From CBFGRV01 sp965651265 (GTDB lineage Bacteria > Bacteroidota > Rhodothermia > Rhodothermales > VXPQ01), in NCBI GenBank assembly GCA_965651265.1, contig CBFGRV010000001.1, positions 1 to 64,000 on the forward strand: a DNA stretch of 64,000 nucleotides, read 5' to 3'. The notes under the pieces are model-generated. The model saw only the letters and a list, made by a program, of their open reading frames with translations. It had not been told where the DNA came from and did not search any database. Made by a program: the position numbers and the translations under genes. Below, piece by piece: positions 37,069 through 45,919 of the stretch; the stretch's first letter is position 1; each line of letters begins with the position of its first letter.

Positions 37069-37263
37069 ATGAACGGAACGAAGCGTCTCACACGATCCAC
37101 CACCAACCGGATGATTGCCGGTGTCTGTGGCGGGCTCGCCGAGTACCTGAATGCTGATCCTACGCTCGTGCGAGTTGGATTCGTGCTTCTGAGCCTGCTA
37201 TCGGCGGCATTCCCGGGCCTCCTCGTCTACCTTGTGCTCTGGCTGGTCGTACCCGAAGCCTGA
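37069..37263 (+). CDS. small PspC domain protein
   Basis: A 64-residue protein that is a PspC domain and nothing more: RMIAGVCGGLAEYLNADPTLVRVGF followed by one strong membrane helix (about 38-60, LLSLLSAAFPGLLVYLVLWLVV). Compared with its neighbour, it lacks the extra helices and basic linker. The pair may form a hetero-complex or reflect duplication. An array of 22-bp repeats lies in its leader. Confidence 0.92.
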   Translation: MNGTKRLTRSTTNRMIAGVCGGLAEYLNADPTLVRVGFVLLSLLSAAFPGLLVYLVLWLVVPEA

Positions 37264-37285
37264 GTTTCTTCGGAGCGGGGTATCT

Positions 37286-37417
37286 TTGTCTCCCGCACGG
37301 TTCAAATTCACCTTCTTCCTCGCGGCAGCCGCGACAATTCTCCTAGTCCTTCCGATCGGCATGGTCGTTGCGTACGGGCCCATCGCGCACCGCTTACGGA
37401 CACGCGCACAGACGTAG
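37286..37417 (+). CDS. possible 43-residue membrane protein
   Basis: From a TTG at 37286 the frame encodes SPARFKFTFFLAAAATILLV and so on: a basic start, one strong hydrophobic helix (about 8-33) and a basic end (HRLRTRAQT). CGGAGCGGGG lies at a good distance upstream as a ribosome site. It follows the small PspC gene by 22 bp. Only composition and position support it; no family is recognised. Confidence 0.4.
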   Translation: MSPARFKFTFFLAAAATILLVLPIGMVVAYGPIAHRLRTRAQT

Positions 37418-37442
37418 TAAGCAATAGAATCCTCCATCCGAC

Positions 37443-37868
37443 ATGATTCAGGAGTTGCGGCCGACGCGGTACGACGGCGTGCGAGTACTCGTTGTCGAAG
37501 AGAGCTCCATCAACCGCCGTCTCAGCCAGCTCCTACTCGAGATGCTGGGATGCCGCGTAACGGCCGTTGCCTCGGGCTCCGATGCTGTCGAAGCATTCCG
37601 AAATTTGGATTTTGATCTCATTTTGATGGATTGCAGCATGCCCGGTTTGAGCGGCATCGAAGCAACCGAACAGATCCGAAATCTGGAGCATGCGCGCGGC
37701 AGTCGTTCACGTGTTCCTATCGTCGCGGTTACGGCTTTCACGCATCCCGCAGACCGCCAGTACTGTATTCGGCGCGGCATGGATGATGTCTTGATCAAAC
37801 CGCTGCGGCAACAAATGTTGATCGAGACGCTCGGCCGATGGCTGAACGTTCAGTCCCTTAGCGCATAA
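37443..37868 (+). CDS. stand-alone response regulator receiver domain
   Basis: A 141-residue CheY-like protein with no output domain. The phospho-acceptor Asp is in LILMDCSMPG (about 60), the switch Thr in VAVTAFTH and the Lys in VLIKPLRQQ. The usual pair of acidic residues at the end of strand 1 reads VVEES instead of DD, which may weaken Mg binding. The sequence is closest to receivers found in hybrid histidine kinases. No kinase is nearby, so its partner is unknown. Its 3' end overlaps the convergent M16 gene by 19 bp. Confidence 0.9.
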   Translation: MIQELRPTRYDGVRVLVVEESSINRRLSQLLLEMLGCRVTAVASGSDAVEAFRNLDFDLILMDCSMPGLSGIEATEQIRNLEHARGSRSRVPIVAVTAFTHPADRQYCIRRGMDDVLIKPLRQQMLIETLGRWLNVQSLSA

Positions 37869-39163
37869 CTCTCCGGTACCGACCCGGCCAACGCTGTGTG
37901 GAGCTGCCCGGGATGGAAATGGCGTCGGAGCACATCGTTGGCATCGTCCAGACGGATGGATCTGACCTCGTCCGGAAAACGATCGAGATACTCGACATCG
38001 AATCCGCGTTCCGCGTTCTTAAGCAGTGTCGCGGCCAGACCTGACGTAGTCCCCAGCCCGACCTTATACGAGCCGATTATCGTCGTCTTCTTATCCTCCA
38101 ACTCCTCGGCCGTCACCCCGTCTTCAACGAATTGGCGCACCACGTTCATCGTTTCCTCGACGCCTCTTTCGATGTGCTCTTCCGAGAGGGTCACCGAGAT
38201 GTGCCAGTGGCCCGAATAGTCGGACGTGATGCCGTAAAGACCCGATCGAATTCCGTACGTCAATCCCAGCTCATCTCGAACGATCTGCATCAGACGCGCC
38301 GAGAAGTTGCCTCCGAGTACGTAGTTTGCGAGGTAAGCGGGAATGTAATCGGGTTCGTTCCGGCGAAAGTCGAGTGCATGACCGATCCGAACATCGACGT
38401 TCTGCTTGTCCGGAATGGGAACGATGACTCGCTGCGGGTCGTCGTGCCGTCCGGATGTAGCGAAGTTGGCGACGGCATCGTGCGGCTCCCAATCCTCAAA
38501 ATGCTGCCTGACGGCCGAGACGATGGCGGTCTCATCGAAATCGCCTACGACCACGAGGATGAACTCGTTGGCACCGAAGTGCCGATCGTGGAACGCGCGG
38601 ATTTCGTCGATATGTGTCGACTCGAGGCGCCTCAGCCGATCAACGGTGGGTGGTATATAGTTTGGATGGTTAGCGGGATATATGCTCCGCGTCAAGGCTC
38701 CGGTCGCCTGGGCACCTGTATTCTCCAGTGACCTCTGGAGGTTGGCGCCGATCCGAGCACGCGCTTTTTGGAATTCGTCTGCATCAAACAGTGGGTCCCG
38801 GAGCTGCTCAGCGACGAGCGCAAGGACATCCGACACATCTTCTGTTAGCGCGCGCCCCGCGATGTCTACGTACAGCCCGTCCGACGCAAATTCCACCTGA
38901 GCCCCTCGGTCCTCGAGCAGTTCGGCCAGTGCAAATCGGTCACGATGCTTGGTGCCTTTGTCGAGCAGGGACACGACGAGGGATTGAACGAGGTCGTCGT
39001 CCATCCCTACATCGGGATTGGTCTTGAACGAGCCTCGCCAGGTGACCACCGACTCAACCGGTGTGCGCAGGGTCAGAAGTCGACACGCGCCAATTGTGTG
39101 CTCCTGAACACGGTCCGCCAGAGCTTCGAGCGCCGAATCTGTTGGTGGATCGAAACTCCTCAT
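37850..39163 (-). CDS. M16 family peptidase-like subunit without the zinc motif
   Basis: A 437-residue M16-fold protein. It lacks HxxEH, so it should be the non-catalytic partner of the upstream M16 protease. It keeps the features of such partners: the core domain pair, GNFSARLMQIVRDELGLTYGIRSGLYG (Arg/Tyr substrate-binding pair, about 300-326), and DRFPDEVRSIRLDDANDVLRRH near the end. No signal peptide is visible at the chosen start. The start overlaps the catalytic gene's stop by 4 bp (ATGA), so the subunits are translated together. Substrate unknown. Confidence 0.9.
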   Translation of the reverse strand: MRSFDPPTDSALEALADRVQEHTIGACRLLTLRTPVESVVTWRGSFKTNPDVGMDDDLVQSLVVSLLDKGTKHRDRFALAELLEDRGAQVEFASDGLYVDIAGRALTEDVSDVLALVAEQLRDPLFDADEFQKARARIGANLQRSLENTGAQATGALTRSIYPANHPNYIPPTVDRLRRLESTHIDEIRAFHDRHFGANEFILVVVGDFDETAIVSAVRQHFEDWEPHDAVANFATSGRHDDPQRVIVPIPDKQNVDVRIGHALDFRRNEPDYIPAYLANYVLGGNFSARLMQIVRDELGLTYGIRSGLYGITSDYSGHWHISVTLSEEHIERGVEETMNVVRQFVEDGVTAEELEDKKTTIIGSYKVGLGTTSGLAATLLKNAERGFDVEYLDRFPDEVRSIRLDDANDVLRRHFHPGQLHTALAGSVPESYALRD

Positions 39164-40533
39164 TCGGCCGCCTCCTGGATGGGGATGTAAAGTCCCAGGG
39201 TACGCTGATCGTCCACGAGGTATCGTTTCGCGGCGTTCTGCACGTCCTCCATCGACACCTTTTCGATCCGGGAGCGCAGCGTGGTGTATAGCCGCCAGTC
39301 ACCGGCGGCGATAGCTTCGTTTAGCTGTGCGGCGATGGAAAAGGACCCATCGCGGCCGAAAGCTTCCTGCGCCTTATTCTGGCTCTTGGCACGACGAAGC
39401 TCTTCCTCAGTCACCCCATCTCGCTTTATTTCCTCGATCACTTCATAGATCGAATCGATCACCTCTTCATGCTCGACCTCTGGCGCGAGCATTGCGAAAA
39501 TGTAGGTGAGACCGGGATCGTGGAGCCGCGATGCTCCTCCGAAAACGTGGGTCGTAAGCCCTCTATCGGTTAATCGACGGAACAGACGCGAGCTCTTTCC
39601 CGAACCAAGTATCATCGAGAGGACGTCGAGCGCATCCGTGTCTGTGTGCAGCCCCGGTGGCGACTTGTAGGCGACCATGACGGCACCGAGGTGCCCCGTT
39701 TGCCGCACGACCACGCGCCTCTCCCCCTTCTGCTCGGGCTCGACCGTGCGGGGCGTAATCATCGGTGTGGGTTCGTTGTCGATCTTGCCGAAGTGCTCGA
39801 AGATGTGCTCCATGGCCGCGCGCGCCTCGAAATCGCCGATCACGCTTACCGTTGCGTTCTGCGGCCAGTAGAAGCTGTCGTAGAAGTAGCGCAGCTCTTC
39901 CGAGGTGACGTGTTCGACATCGCTGCGCCACCCGATGGTCGGGTGACGATACCCGTGCGCGATGAATGCCACGCTCCAGACCGCATGATATAGCTTTCTA
40001 GTCGGATCATTTTCGCCGCGGTCGAGCTCGTTGAGAATTACCGTCCGCTCGCTGTCGACATCTTCGGCGCTGATGAGTGCTCCCCGCATCCGATCGGCTT
40101 CGACTTCGATGGCCAACGGCAGGTGTTCGCTCGGGAGCAGTTCGTAATAGTTTGTGCGATCAAACCACGTGGTCGCATTCACCTGCGATCCGACGCGCTG
40201 GAGGATGTTGAACACGGACGTACCCCGTCGCTTATTGAATCGCTCCGTACCCTTGAACATGAGATGTTCGAGAAAGTGGGTAGCTCCGGTCAGGCCCATC
40301 GACTCGTGACGGCTGCCGACGCGATACGTCACCATAAACGTAACGACGGGCGCAGTGGCCTGCGGCATCAGGAGCACATGAAGGCCATTCCTCTTCAGAC
40401 GATAGGCCTCGATGCCTCCTGATTCTTCCTCGAACTCAAAGGTCGACGGGATGTCCTTCGAAAGATCGGGCACGCTAGCTGGATCGGTTGGTATTAGCTG
40501 GTTGGCCAATGAACTTAGTGCGCATCCAGCCAA
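39160..40533 (-). CDS. M16 family zinc metallopeptidase, catalytic subunit
   Basis: A 457-residue insulinase/pitrilysin-family protease. The inverted zinc motif is in GATHFLEHLMFKGTERF (HFLEH, about 86-90), with the downstream Glu in the NELDRGENDPTRKL region. The N-terminus has no clear signal peptide. The start is uncertain: the TTG at 40533 lies inside the polA 3' end (19-bp overlap) and another TTG follows at 40509. Placed between polA and the inactive M16 partner on one strand, it probably forms a heterodimer with the latter. Confidence 0.92.
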   Translation of the reverse strand: MAGCALSSLANQLIPTDPASVPDLSKDIPSTFEFEEESGGIEAYRLKRNGLHVLLMPQATAPVVTFMVTYRVGSRHESMGLTGATHFLEHLMFKGTERFNKRRGTSVFNILQRVGSQVNATTWFDRTNYYELLPSEHLPLAIEVEADRMRGALISAEDVDSERTVILNELDRGENDPTRKLYHAVWSVAFIAHGYRHPTIGWRSDVEHVTSEELRYFYDSFYWPQNATVSVIGDFEARAAMEHIFEHFGKIDNEPTPMITPRTVEPEQKGERRVVVRQTGHLGAVMVAYKSPPGLHTDTDALDVLSMILGSGKSSRLFRRLTDRGLTTHVFGGASRLHDPGLTYIFAMLAPEVEHEEVIDSIYEVIEEIKRDGVTEEELRRAKSQNKAQEAFGRDGSFSIAAQLNEAIAAGDWRLYTTLRSRIEKVSMEDVQNAAKRYLVDDQRTLGLYIPIQEAAE

Positions 40534-43313
40534 TTGTCACCGACGTCGATGTCGACTTCGATCGGGACGTCGAGCGGCAGGGCTCCCACCATTTCTTCGT
40601 GGACGAGCTTCGCGACCACATCCAGCTCTTCGTTGGGGACCTCGAAGACCAGCTCGTCGTGGACTTGCAGCAACATCCGAGCGCGATGGCCTTCTTCTCG
40701 CAGGCGCCGGTGAATCCGGACCATGGCGATCTTGGTCATGTCGGCCTGAGATCCCTGGATGGGCATATTCACGGCCACGCGTTCTGCGAACGACCTCTGA
40801 GTTCGGTTACGCGAGTTGATGTTGGGCACGTATCGACGCCTACCAAGGATGGTTTCGACATAGCCCTTCTTGTGCGCCTCCGTTACTACCCGGTTGATAT
40901 GCTCGGTAATCTTCGGATACGACCTCAGGTAATTGTCGATAAGCTCTTGAGCCTCTTTTAACGAGCACCTCAAGCGCTGAGCGAGTCCCCAGGGTGATAT
41001 TCCGTAAGGAATTCCGTAGTTGACCTCTTTCGCCTTTCGCCTCTGATCACGGGTGACCTCTTCCGGGGGCACGTTAAAGATTCGCGCTGCCGCGGCCGTG
41101 TGGATGTCCTCTCCTCGACGGAAAGCGTCACTGAGCGCTTCATCGCCGCTCATCGATGCAAGAATGCGCAACTCGATCTGCACGTAATCAGCGGAGAGCA
41201 GCTTCATTCCGGACTCGGCCACAAACGCTTTGCGAATCTCTCGACCCGTGTCGGTGCGCACGGGGATGTTCTGCAGATTAGGATTCGATGACGACAAGCG
41301 GCCCGTCGCCGCAACGGTCTGATTGTAGCTCGTGTGGATGCGTCCGGTCTCCGGATGGATGAGCTCGCCCAGGCTATCCACATACGTGCTCTTCAGCTTG
41401 GTAAGCCCTCTCCAATCCAGTATGAGGCCCGGCAGCGGATGCTCGGATACCAGCTCCTCGAGAACGCTTTCCTTCGTCGACGGAACTCCCTTCGGAGTCT
41501 TCGAAATGACCGGAAGACCCAACTTGTCGAACAGGATTTCTGCAAGTTGTTGCGTCGATCCGATGTTGAACTCCTCACCGGCAAGGTCGAAAATCTGTTT
41601 CTCGAGAATGGCAATCTGATCGCCCAACTCTCTGGATATCTCTCTGAGCATCTCGGGATCGACCCTGATGCCTGTCGCCTCCATCTCCGCCAGGACAAGG
41701 ATGAGCGGAAACTCGATGGCCTCGACGATCTCCAGCAAACCTTCTCGGTTGAGCTCGTCCTTCAATACGTCGGCCACCTGCAGCGCAATGTCCGCGTCCT
41801 CACAGGCGTAGGAGCAGACATCGGCCACGGCGACATCCCGCATCGTCAGCTGGTTCTTCCCTGTACCGATAAGGTCCGAGACGGGTACCATCCTGTAGCG
41901 GAGGTACTTGAGCGCCATGAGATCGAGCCCATGCGGTTCCTCGGGCGAAAGCACGTAGTGCGCCACCATCGTATCGAACAGGGGGCCTCGGACCTCGATG
42001 CCATGCCGCTTCAGGACGAGAATGTCGTCCTTCAAATTCTGTCCAACCTTGAGGATGTCGCTCGAGAACATCGGCGCAACCATTCGAGCAAGCTCGTCAA
42101 AGGAGGTCCCGTCCGGCATCGGCGTCGGCACATAGCATGCTTGATGCTTGTCCCACGAGAAGGAGATACCGACGAGCGATGCCCGCATCGGATCAGCGGA
42201 TGTGGACTCTGTATCGAAGGCGAAGCGACTGACGCCACTCAGGGAGTTGACGAGCTGCTCTAGCTGTTCCTTTGTGGTGACCGTCCGGTAGTCGACGACT
42301 TCTTCGTCGTACGCGACGACGTCGGCATCATCAACGGGGGCGGCAACCGCCGTCTGACCGTCTCCGCCGACCGCCTCTCCATTCACGCCCAGCAGCTGCC
42401 CGCTCTGAACCTTCTTGAAGAGGGTATTGAACTCGAGCTCGCTAAAGAGCGACAGGAGCTCGTCGCGTCGGGGGTGGGCCCGCCGAAACTGGTGCCAATC
42501 GATGTCGATGTCGACATCCGTCTTGATGGTCACGAGAGCCTTGCTCAGAAGTGCGTCGTCACGATGGTGGAGCAATCCCTCCCGTGGCCTTTTGGCTTTG
42601 ATCTGGTCAGCTTGCTCGACGAGATTCTCAACGGAATGATACTCCTGGAGTAGGGATATGGCGGTCTTCTCGCCGATGCCGGGTACCCCCGGGACGTTGT
42701 CACTGCTGTCGCCCATGAGGGCCAGCACGTCGATAAATTGCGCCGGATCGAGGCCGTACTTCTCGCGAAACGATTCCTCGGTAATGGGATCGAACTCCTC
42801 TCCCCGGTGCGACGGACGCAAAACGGAGATGCGATCGCTCAGAAGCTGCTGGAAATCCTTGTCGGCCGAAACGATGACGACTTCCGTGCCTTCCGCCGCG
42901 GCACGAGTGGCGATGGTGCCGATTACGTCGTCTGCTTCGACGCCCAGGACCTCGATTACCGGGATATCGAGCGCCTCGACGATGCGCTTGATGTAGGGAA
43001 GATTGGCAACCAGGTCCTCCGGCATCGGACTACGGTTGGCCTTGTACTCCGCGTAGAGCTCGTCGCGGAAGGTGGGCTCCTCGTCATCCCCAACGGCATC
43101 GAAAACCACGGCCATATTGGCCATCCCGTGATCCTCGATAAGCTTGAGGAGCGCATTCGTGAACCCGTAGGCCGCCGAGGTATTCATCCCCTTGGAATTG
43201 ATGAGGGGGCGACTGATGAACACAAAGTGGGATCGATAGGCAAGCGCCAGGGCATCCAACAGATAAAGCTGCTGTACACCATTTTCTGCGCCGACCACCT
43301 TACCTTCCGCCAT
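40515..43313 (-). CDS. polA: DNA polymerase I
   Basis: A 932-residue repair and Okazaki-fragment polymerase. The N-terminal 5'-3' exonuclease (about 1-300) has LMGDSSDNVPGVPGIGEKTA; the 3'-5' exonuclease keeps active-site acids (RFAFDTESTSADPM, about 365, and the YACEDADIALQV segment), so proofreading is likely; the polymerase domain holds motif A (LLSADYVQIELRILA), motif B (RRKAKEVNYGIPYGIS, finger helix) and motif C (LLQVHDELVFEVP). Its stop lies inside the start region of the M16 gene. It is divergent from rfbB. Confidence 0.97.
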   Translation of the reverse strand: MAEGKVVGAENGVQQLYLLDALALAYRSHFVFISRPLINSKGMNTSAAYGFTNALLKLIEDHGMANMAVVFDAVGDDEEPTFRDELYAEYKANRSPMPEDLVANLPYIKRIVEALDIPVIEVLGVEADDVIGTIATRAAAEGTEVVIVSADKDFQQLLSDRISVLRPSHRGEEFDPITEESFREKYGLDPAQFIDVLALMGDSSDNVPGVPGIGEKTAISLLQEYHSVENLVEQADQIKAKRPREGLLHHRDDALLSKALVTIKTDVDIDIDWHQFRRAHPRRDELLSLFSELEFNTLFKKVQSGQLLGVNGEAVGGDGQTAVAAPVDDADVVAYDEEVVDYRTVTTKEQLEQLVNSLSGVSRFAFDTESTSADPMRASLVGISFSWDKHQACYVPTPMPDGTSFDELARMVAPMFSSDILKVGQNLKDDILVLKRHGIEVRGPLFDTMVAHYVLSPEEPHGLDLMALKYLRYRMVPVSDLIGTGKNQLTMRDVAVADVCSYACEDADIALQVADVLKDELNREGLLEIVEAIEFPLILVLAEMEATGIRVDPEMLREISRELGDQIAILEKQIFDLAGEEFNIGSTQQLAEILFDKLGLPVISKTPKGVPSTKESVLEELVSEHPLPGLILDWRGLTKLKSTYVDSLGELIHPETGRIHTSYNQTVAATGRLSSSNPNLQNIPVRTDTGREIRKAFVAESGMKLLSADYVQIELRILASMSGDEALSDAFRRGEDIHTAAAARIFNVPPEEVTRDQRRKAKEVNYGIPYGISPWGLAQRLRCSLKEAQELIDNYLRSYPKITEHINRVVTEAHKKGYVETILGRRRYVPNINSRNRTQRSFAERVAVNMPIQGSQADMTKIAMVRIHRRLREEGHRARMLLQVHDELVFEVPNEELDVVAKLVHEEMVGALPLDVPIEVDIDVGDNWLDAH

Positions 43314-43491
43314 GGATGGGCCGATTCTCTAGACTCTGGAACTGGTAGGTACAGTTACTTTATAAAGCGCGCGAATGAATTTCGTTCTTGCCGGATTCGG
43401 CGATCGTGCCTTCGATTCGGCGGCTAGGGGATCGCACCAATGTGCCGACTTCCCGCCTATTCATCAGGATGACATACCCCTCAGGAGATAA

Positions 43492-44580
43492 ATGCCTGTC
43501 GCTCAGCGTCACAAGCCGACTTCCGTTCTGGTAACGGGTGGGGCCGGATTCATCGGATCCAATTTCTTACTTCGGATGGTCCCGAAATATCCGGATACGC
43601 AGTTCGTGAATCTGGATGCATTGACCTATGCCGGCAACCTGATGAATCTGGCTCCGATCGAGGATGCATCGAATCACATTTTCGTTCACGGAAGCATCTC
43701 GGACGCGGATCTAGTCGGCGAGCTTTTCGAGACCTATCGCTTCTCGACCGTCGTTCACTTTGCGGCCGAAAGCCACGTCGATCGTTCGATCATGGCCCCC
43801 CTCGCCTTCGTGGACACTAACACAAGGGGTACGGTAACCCTGCTCGAGGCGGCGCGGGCGGCATGGGGATCATCCGGCAGCGACGATGAGCGCTACCGGT
43901 TCTATCACATTTCGACGGACGAGGTGTTTGGCAGCCTCGGCCCCGAGGGATTCTTCACCGAAAGAACTCCGTACGATCCGCGGTCTCCGTACTCCGCATC
44001 CAAGGCGGCGAGCGATCACTTCGTGCGGGCCTATGGCCACACGTACGGGCTGCCTGTTGTCATCTCCAACTGCTCGAACAACTACGGCCCGTTTCAATTC
44101 CCCGAGAAGCTTATTCCGCTGGTGATCCTGCGCGCGCTGGAGGGTGAGTCGGTACCGATCTATGGAGAAGGCTCGAACGTGCGCGACTGGCTTTACGTCG
44201 AAGACCATTGCGAAGCCATCGAGATGATCCTCCTTGCGGGCAAAACCCATGAGACGTACGTCATTGGCGGCGGCGCTGAACGCTCGAATCTGGAGCTCGT
44301 GGAGTTACTTCTGGATCTGGTCGATGAGGCGCTGCAACGCTCACCAGGCACATCCAGGAAGCTCATTACTTTCGTGAAAGATCGCCCCGGGCATGATTTT
44401 CGGTACGCGATGGACTTCACGTACCTTCGTCAGGAGCTCGGCTGGTCGCCGCGGCATGATCTAACGTCAGGCCTGAGAGATACCGTCGCCTGGTATCTGA
44501 ACAACAGGCACTGGCTCGATGCGGTCGTAAACGCATCGTACCGGGAATACTACGAGAAGCAGTACGCGCTCAGGCAGTAG
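43492..44580 (+). CDS. rfbB: dTDP-glucose 4,6-dehydratase
   Basis: Converts dTDP-glucose to dTDP-4-keto-6-deoxyglucose with a bound NAD, the second step to dTDP-rhamnose and related sugars. The 362-residue extended SDR has TGGAGFIGSNFLLRM near the start, FAAESHVDRSI, the STDEVFG active-site loop, Y167-SAS-K171, and SNNYGPFQFPEKLIPL. A strong CAGGAGA ribosome site precedes the ATG. It heads an rfbB-rfbA-like-rfbC-like run. Confidence 0.96.
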   Translation: MPVAQRHKPTSVLVTGGAGFIGSNFLLRMVPKYPDTQFVNLDALTYAGNLMNLAPIEDASNHIFVHGSISDADLVGELFETYRFSTVVHFAAESHVDRSIMAPLAFVDTNTRGTVTLLEAARAAWGSSGSDDERYRFYHISTDEVFGSLGPEGFFTERTPYDPRSPYSASKAASDHFVRAYGHTYGLPVVISNCSNNYGPFQFPEKLIPLVILRALEGESVPIYGEGSNVRDWLYVEDHCEAIEMILLAGKTHETYVIGGGAERSNLELVELLLDLVDEALQRSPGTSRKLITFVKDRPGHDFRYAMDFTYLRQELGWSPRHDLTSGLRDTVAWYLNNRHWLDAVVNASYREYYEKQYALRQ

Positions 44581-44628
44581 CCTTCCGATCTTCTCTTTCT
44601 AGTTTCATCGAACCTATCCATCCATTCT

Positions 44629-45372
44629 ATGAAAGGCGTTGTACTCGCCGGCGGCACTGGCAGCAGACTCTATCCGCTAACGAAGGTTACCAACAAACAT
44701 CTGCTGCCCGTTGGCCGATACCCCATGATCTATCATCCTCTCGTGCGGATGCGGCGGGCAGGCATCGAGCATGTCGCCGTCGTCACGAGCCCGGAGCACA
44801 TGGGAGATGTAGTGAACCTCCTGGGAAGCGGCCGCGCTTTCGGCCTGGACATTACGTTCCGCGTTCAGGATGAGCCCGGAGGGATCGCGCAGGCACTTGG
44901 ACTGTGCGAGAACTTCACGGGAGATGACCCCTTCCTCGTCATACTCGGCGACAACATCATCAGCCACGATATCGGCGACGAGGTGAAGGAATTTCGCCGG
45001 CAGTTGGATGAGCAAGGTTCTGGCGCACGCGTTTTGCTCAAGGAGGTACCCGATCCTGAACGTTACGGGGTTCCACGATTTGAGAATGATCGCATTGTCG
45101 AGATCATCGAAAAGCCAAGTGATCCCCCAAGCAATTACTCCGTCGTCGGGATGTACTTCTACGACGCAGGTGTTTACGACATCATTCGAAGCCTGAAGCC
45201 GAGCGCGCGTGGCGAGTATGAAGTGAGTGATGTGAGCAATGCCTACATCGCAAAGCGGCAGCTCACGTTCGGCATTCTGAACGGTTGGTGGGGAGACGCC
45301 GGCACGTTGGAAGGCTGGTACGAGGCCAATGAGCTCGCGCGCGATCTCGTTTACGAGGAGCTCGAAAAATAG
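44629..45372 (+). CDS. sugar-1-phosphate nucleotidylyltransferase (RmlA-like)
   Basis: A 247-residue nucleotidylyltransferase that probably makes dTDP-glucose from glucose-1-phosphate and dTTP. Signature: MKGVVLAGGTGSRLYPLT, NKHLLPVGRYPMIYHPL, DEPGGIAQAL, ILGDNIISHD, and YSVVGMYFYDAGVYD. It is about 40 residues shorter than the usual RmlA (about 290), lacking the C-terminal part that forms the allosteric site, as in the short SpsI-like group; feedback control may differ. Gap to rfbB is 48 bp. Confidence 0.9.
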   Translation: MKGVVLAGGTGSRLYPLTKVTNKHLLPVGRYPMIYHPLVRMRRAGIEHVAVVTSPEHMGDVVNLLGSGRAFGLDITFRVQDEPGGIAQALGLCENFTGDDPFLVILGDNIISHDIGDEVKEFRRQLDEQGSGARVLLKEVPDPERYGVPRFENDRIVEIIEKPSDPPSNYSVVGMYFYDAGVYDIIRSLKPSARGEYEVSDVSNAYIAKRQLTFGILNGWWGDAGTLEGWYEANELARDLVYEELEK

Positions 45373-45380
45373 TCGTTCTG

Positions 45381-45866
45381 ATGGAGCCCAAAATGACGTG
45401 GGAAGAAGGCGAGATCCAGGGGTGTGAGATACGGTACCTCCGTCGATTCTCTGACGAACGCGGTTGGCTGGCCGAATTCTTCCGGCATGATGAGCTGCCT
45501 CCGGAGCTCCATCCGGTCATGGGCTATTTGTCACTGACCCATCCGGGCGTGGCGCGCGGCCCACACGAACACGAAGAGCAGACCGATCTCTTCCTCTTCT
45601 TCGATGGTACGTTTCGGCTCTACCTCTGGGACGCGCGCCGCGAATCAGAAACATACGGCAAACGTCAAACCCTGGATCTCGGCGCCTCAAATCTGGCCGC
45701 TGTCATCGTCCCGCCGGGGGTTGTCCACGCGTATCGAAATATCGGCGACGAGGACGCTTTCATCGTAAACTGTCCAAATGCGCTCTACGCCGGAGAAGGC
45801 AAGACTCAACCGGTAGACGAGATTCGCCACGAGGAGGTTGACGACTCGCCCTTCGTGATGGATTAG
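45381..45866 (+). CDS. RmlC-like cupin (dTDP-sugar 3,5-epimerase family)
   Basis: A 161-residue cupin. GWLAEFFRHDELPPEL, the VARGPHEHEEQTDLFLFF strand (catalytic-type His), and VIVPPGVVHAYRNIGDEDAFIVNCPNA match dTDP-4-dehydrorhamnose 3,5-epimerases, but it is shorter than RmlC (about 180). It could be an epimerase or an isomerase of another dTDP-keto sugar. The start may be 45381 or the Met at 45393. It lies 8 bp after the nucleotidylyltransferase and ends the run; no rmlD reductase is present. Confidence 0.82.
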   Translation: MEPKMTWEEGEIQGCEIRYLRRFSDERGWLAEFFRHDELPPELHPVMGYLSLTHPGVARGPHEHEEQTDLFLFFDGTFRLYLWDARRESETYGKRQTLDLGASNLAAVIVPPGVVHAYRNIGDEDAFIVNCPNALYAGEGKTQPVDEIRHEEVDDSPFVMD

Positions 45867-45919
45867 CAATGTGCGGTCTGCTGGAGCCGCACTCACGCCG
45901 TCTATGCACGAGCTCGGCG

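Noticed and set aside
45867..45919. Hairpin GTGCGG/CCGCAC between the convergent RmlC-like and kinase genes as a terminator
   Set aside because: The stem is only 6 bp with a 10-nt loop and neither strand has a T run after it.
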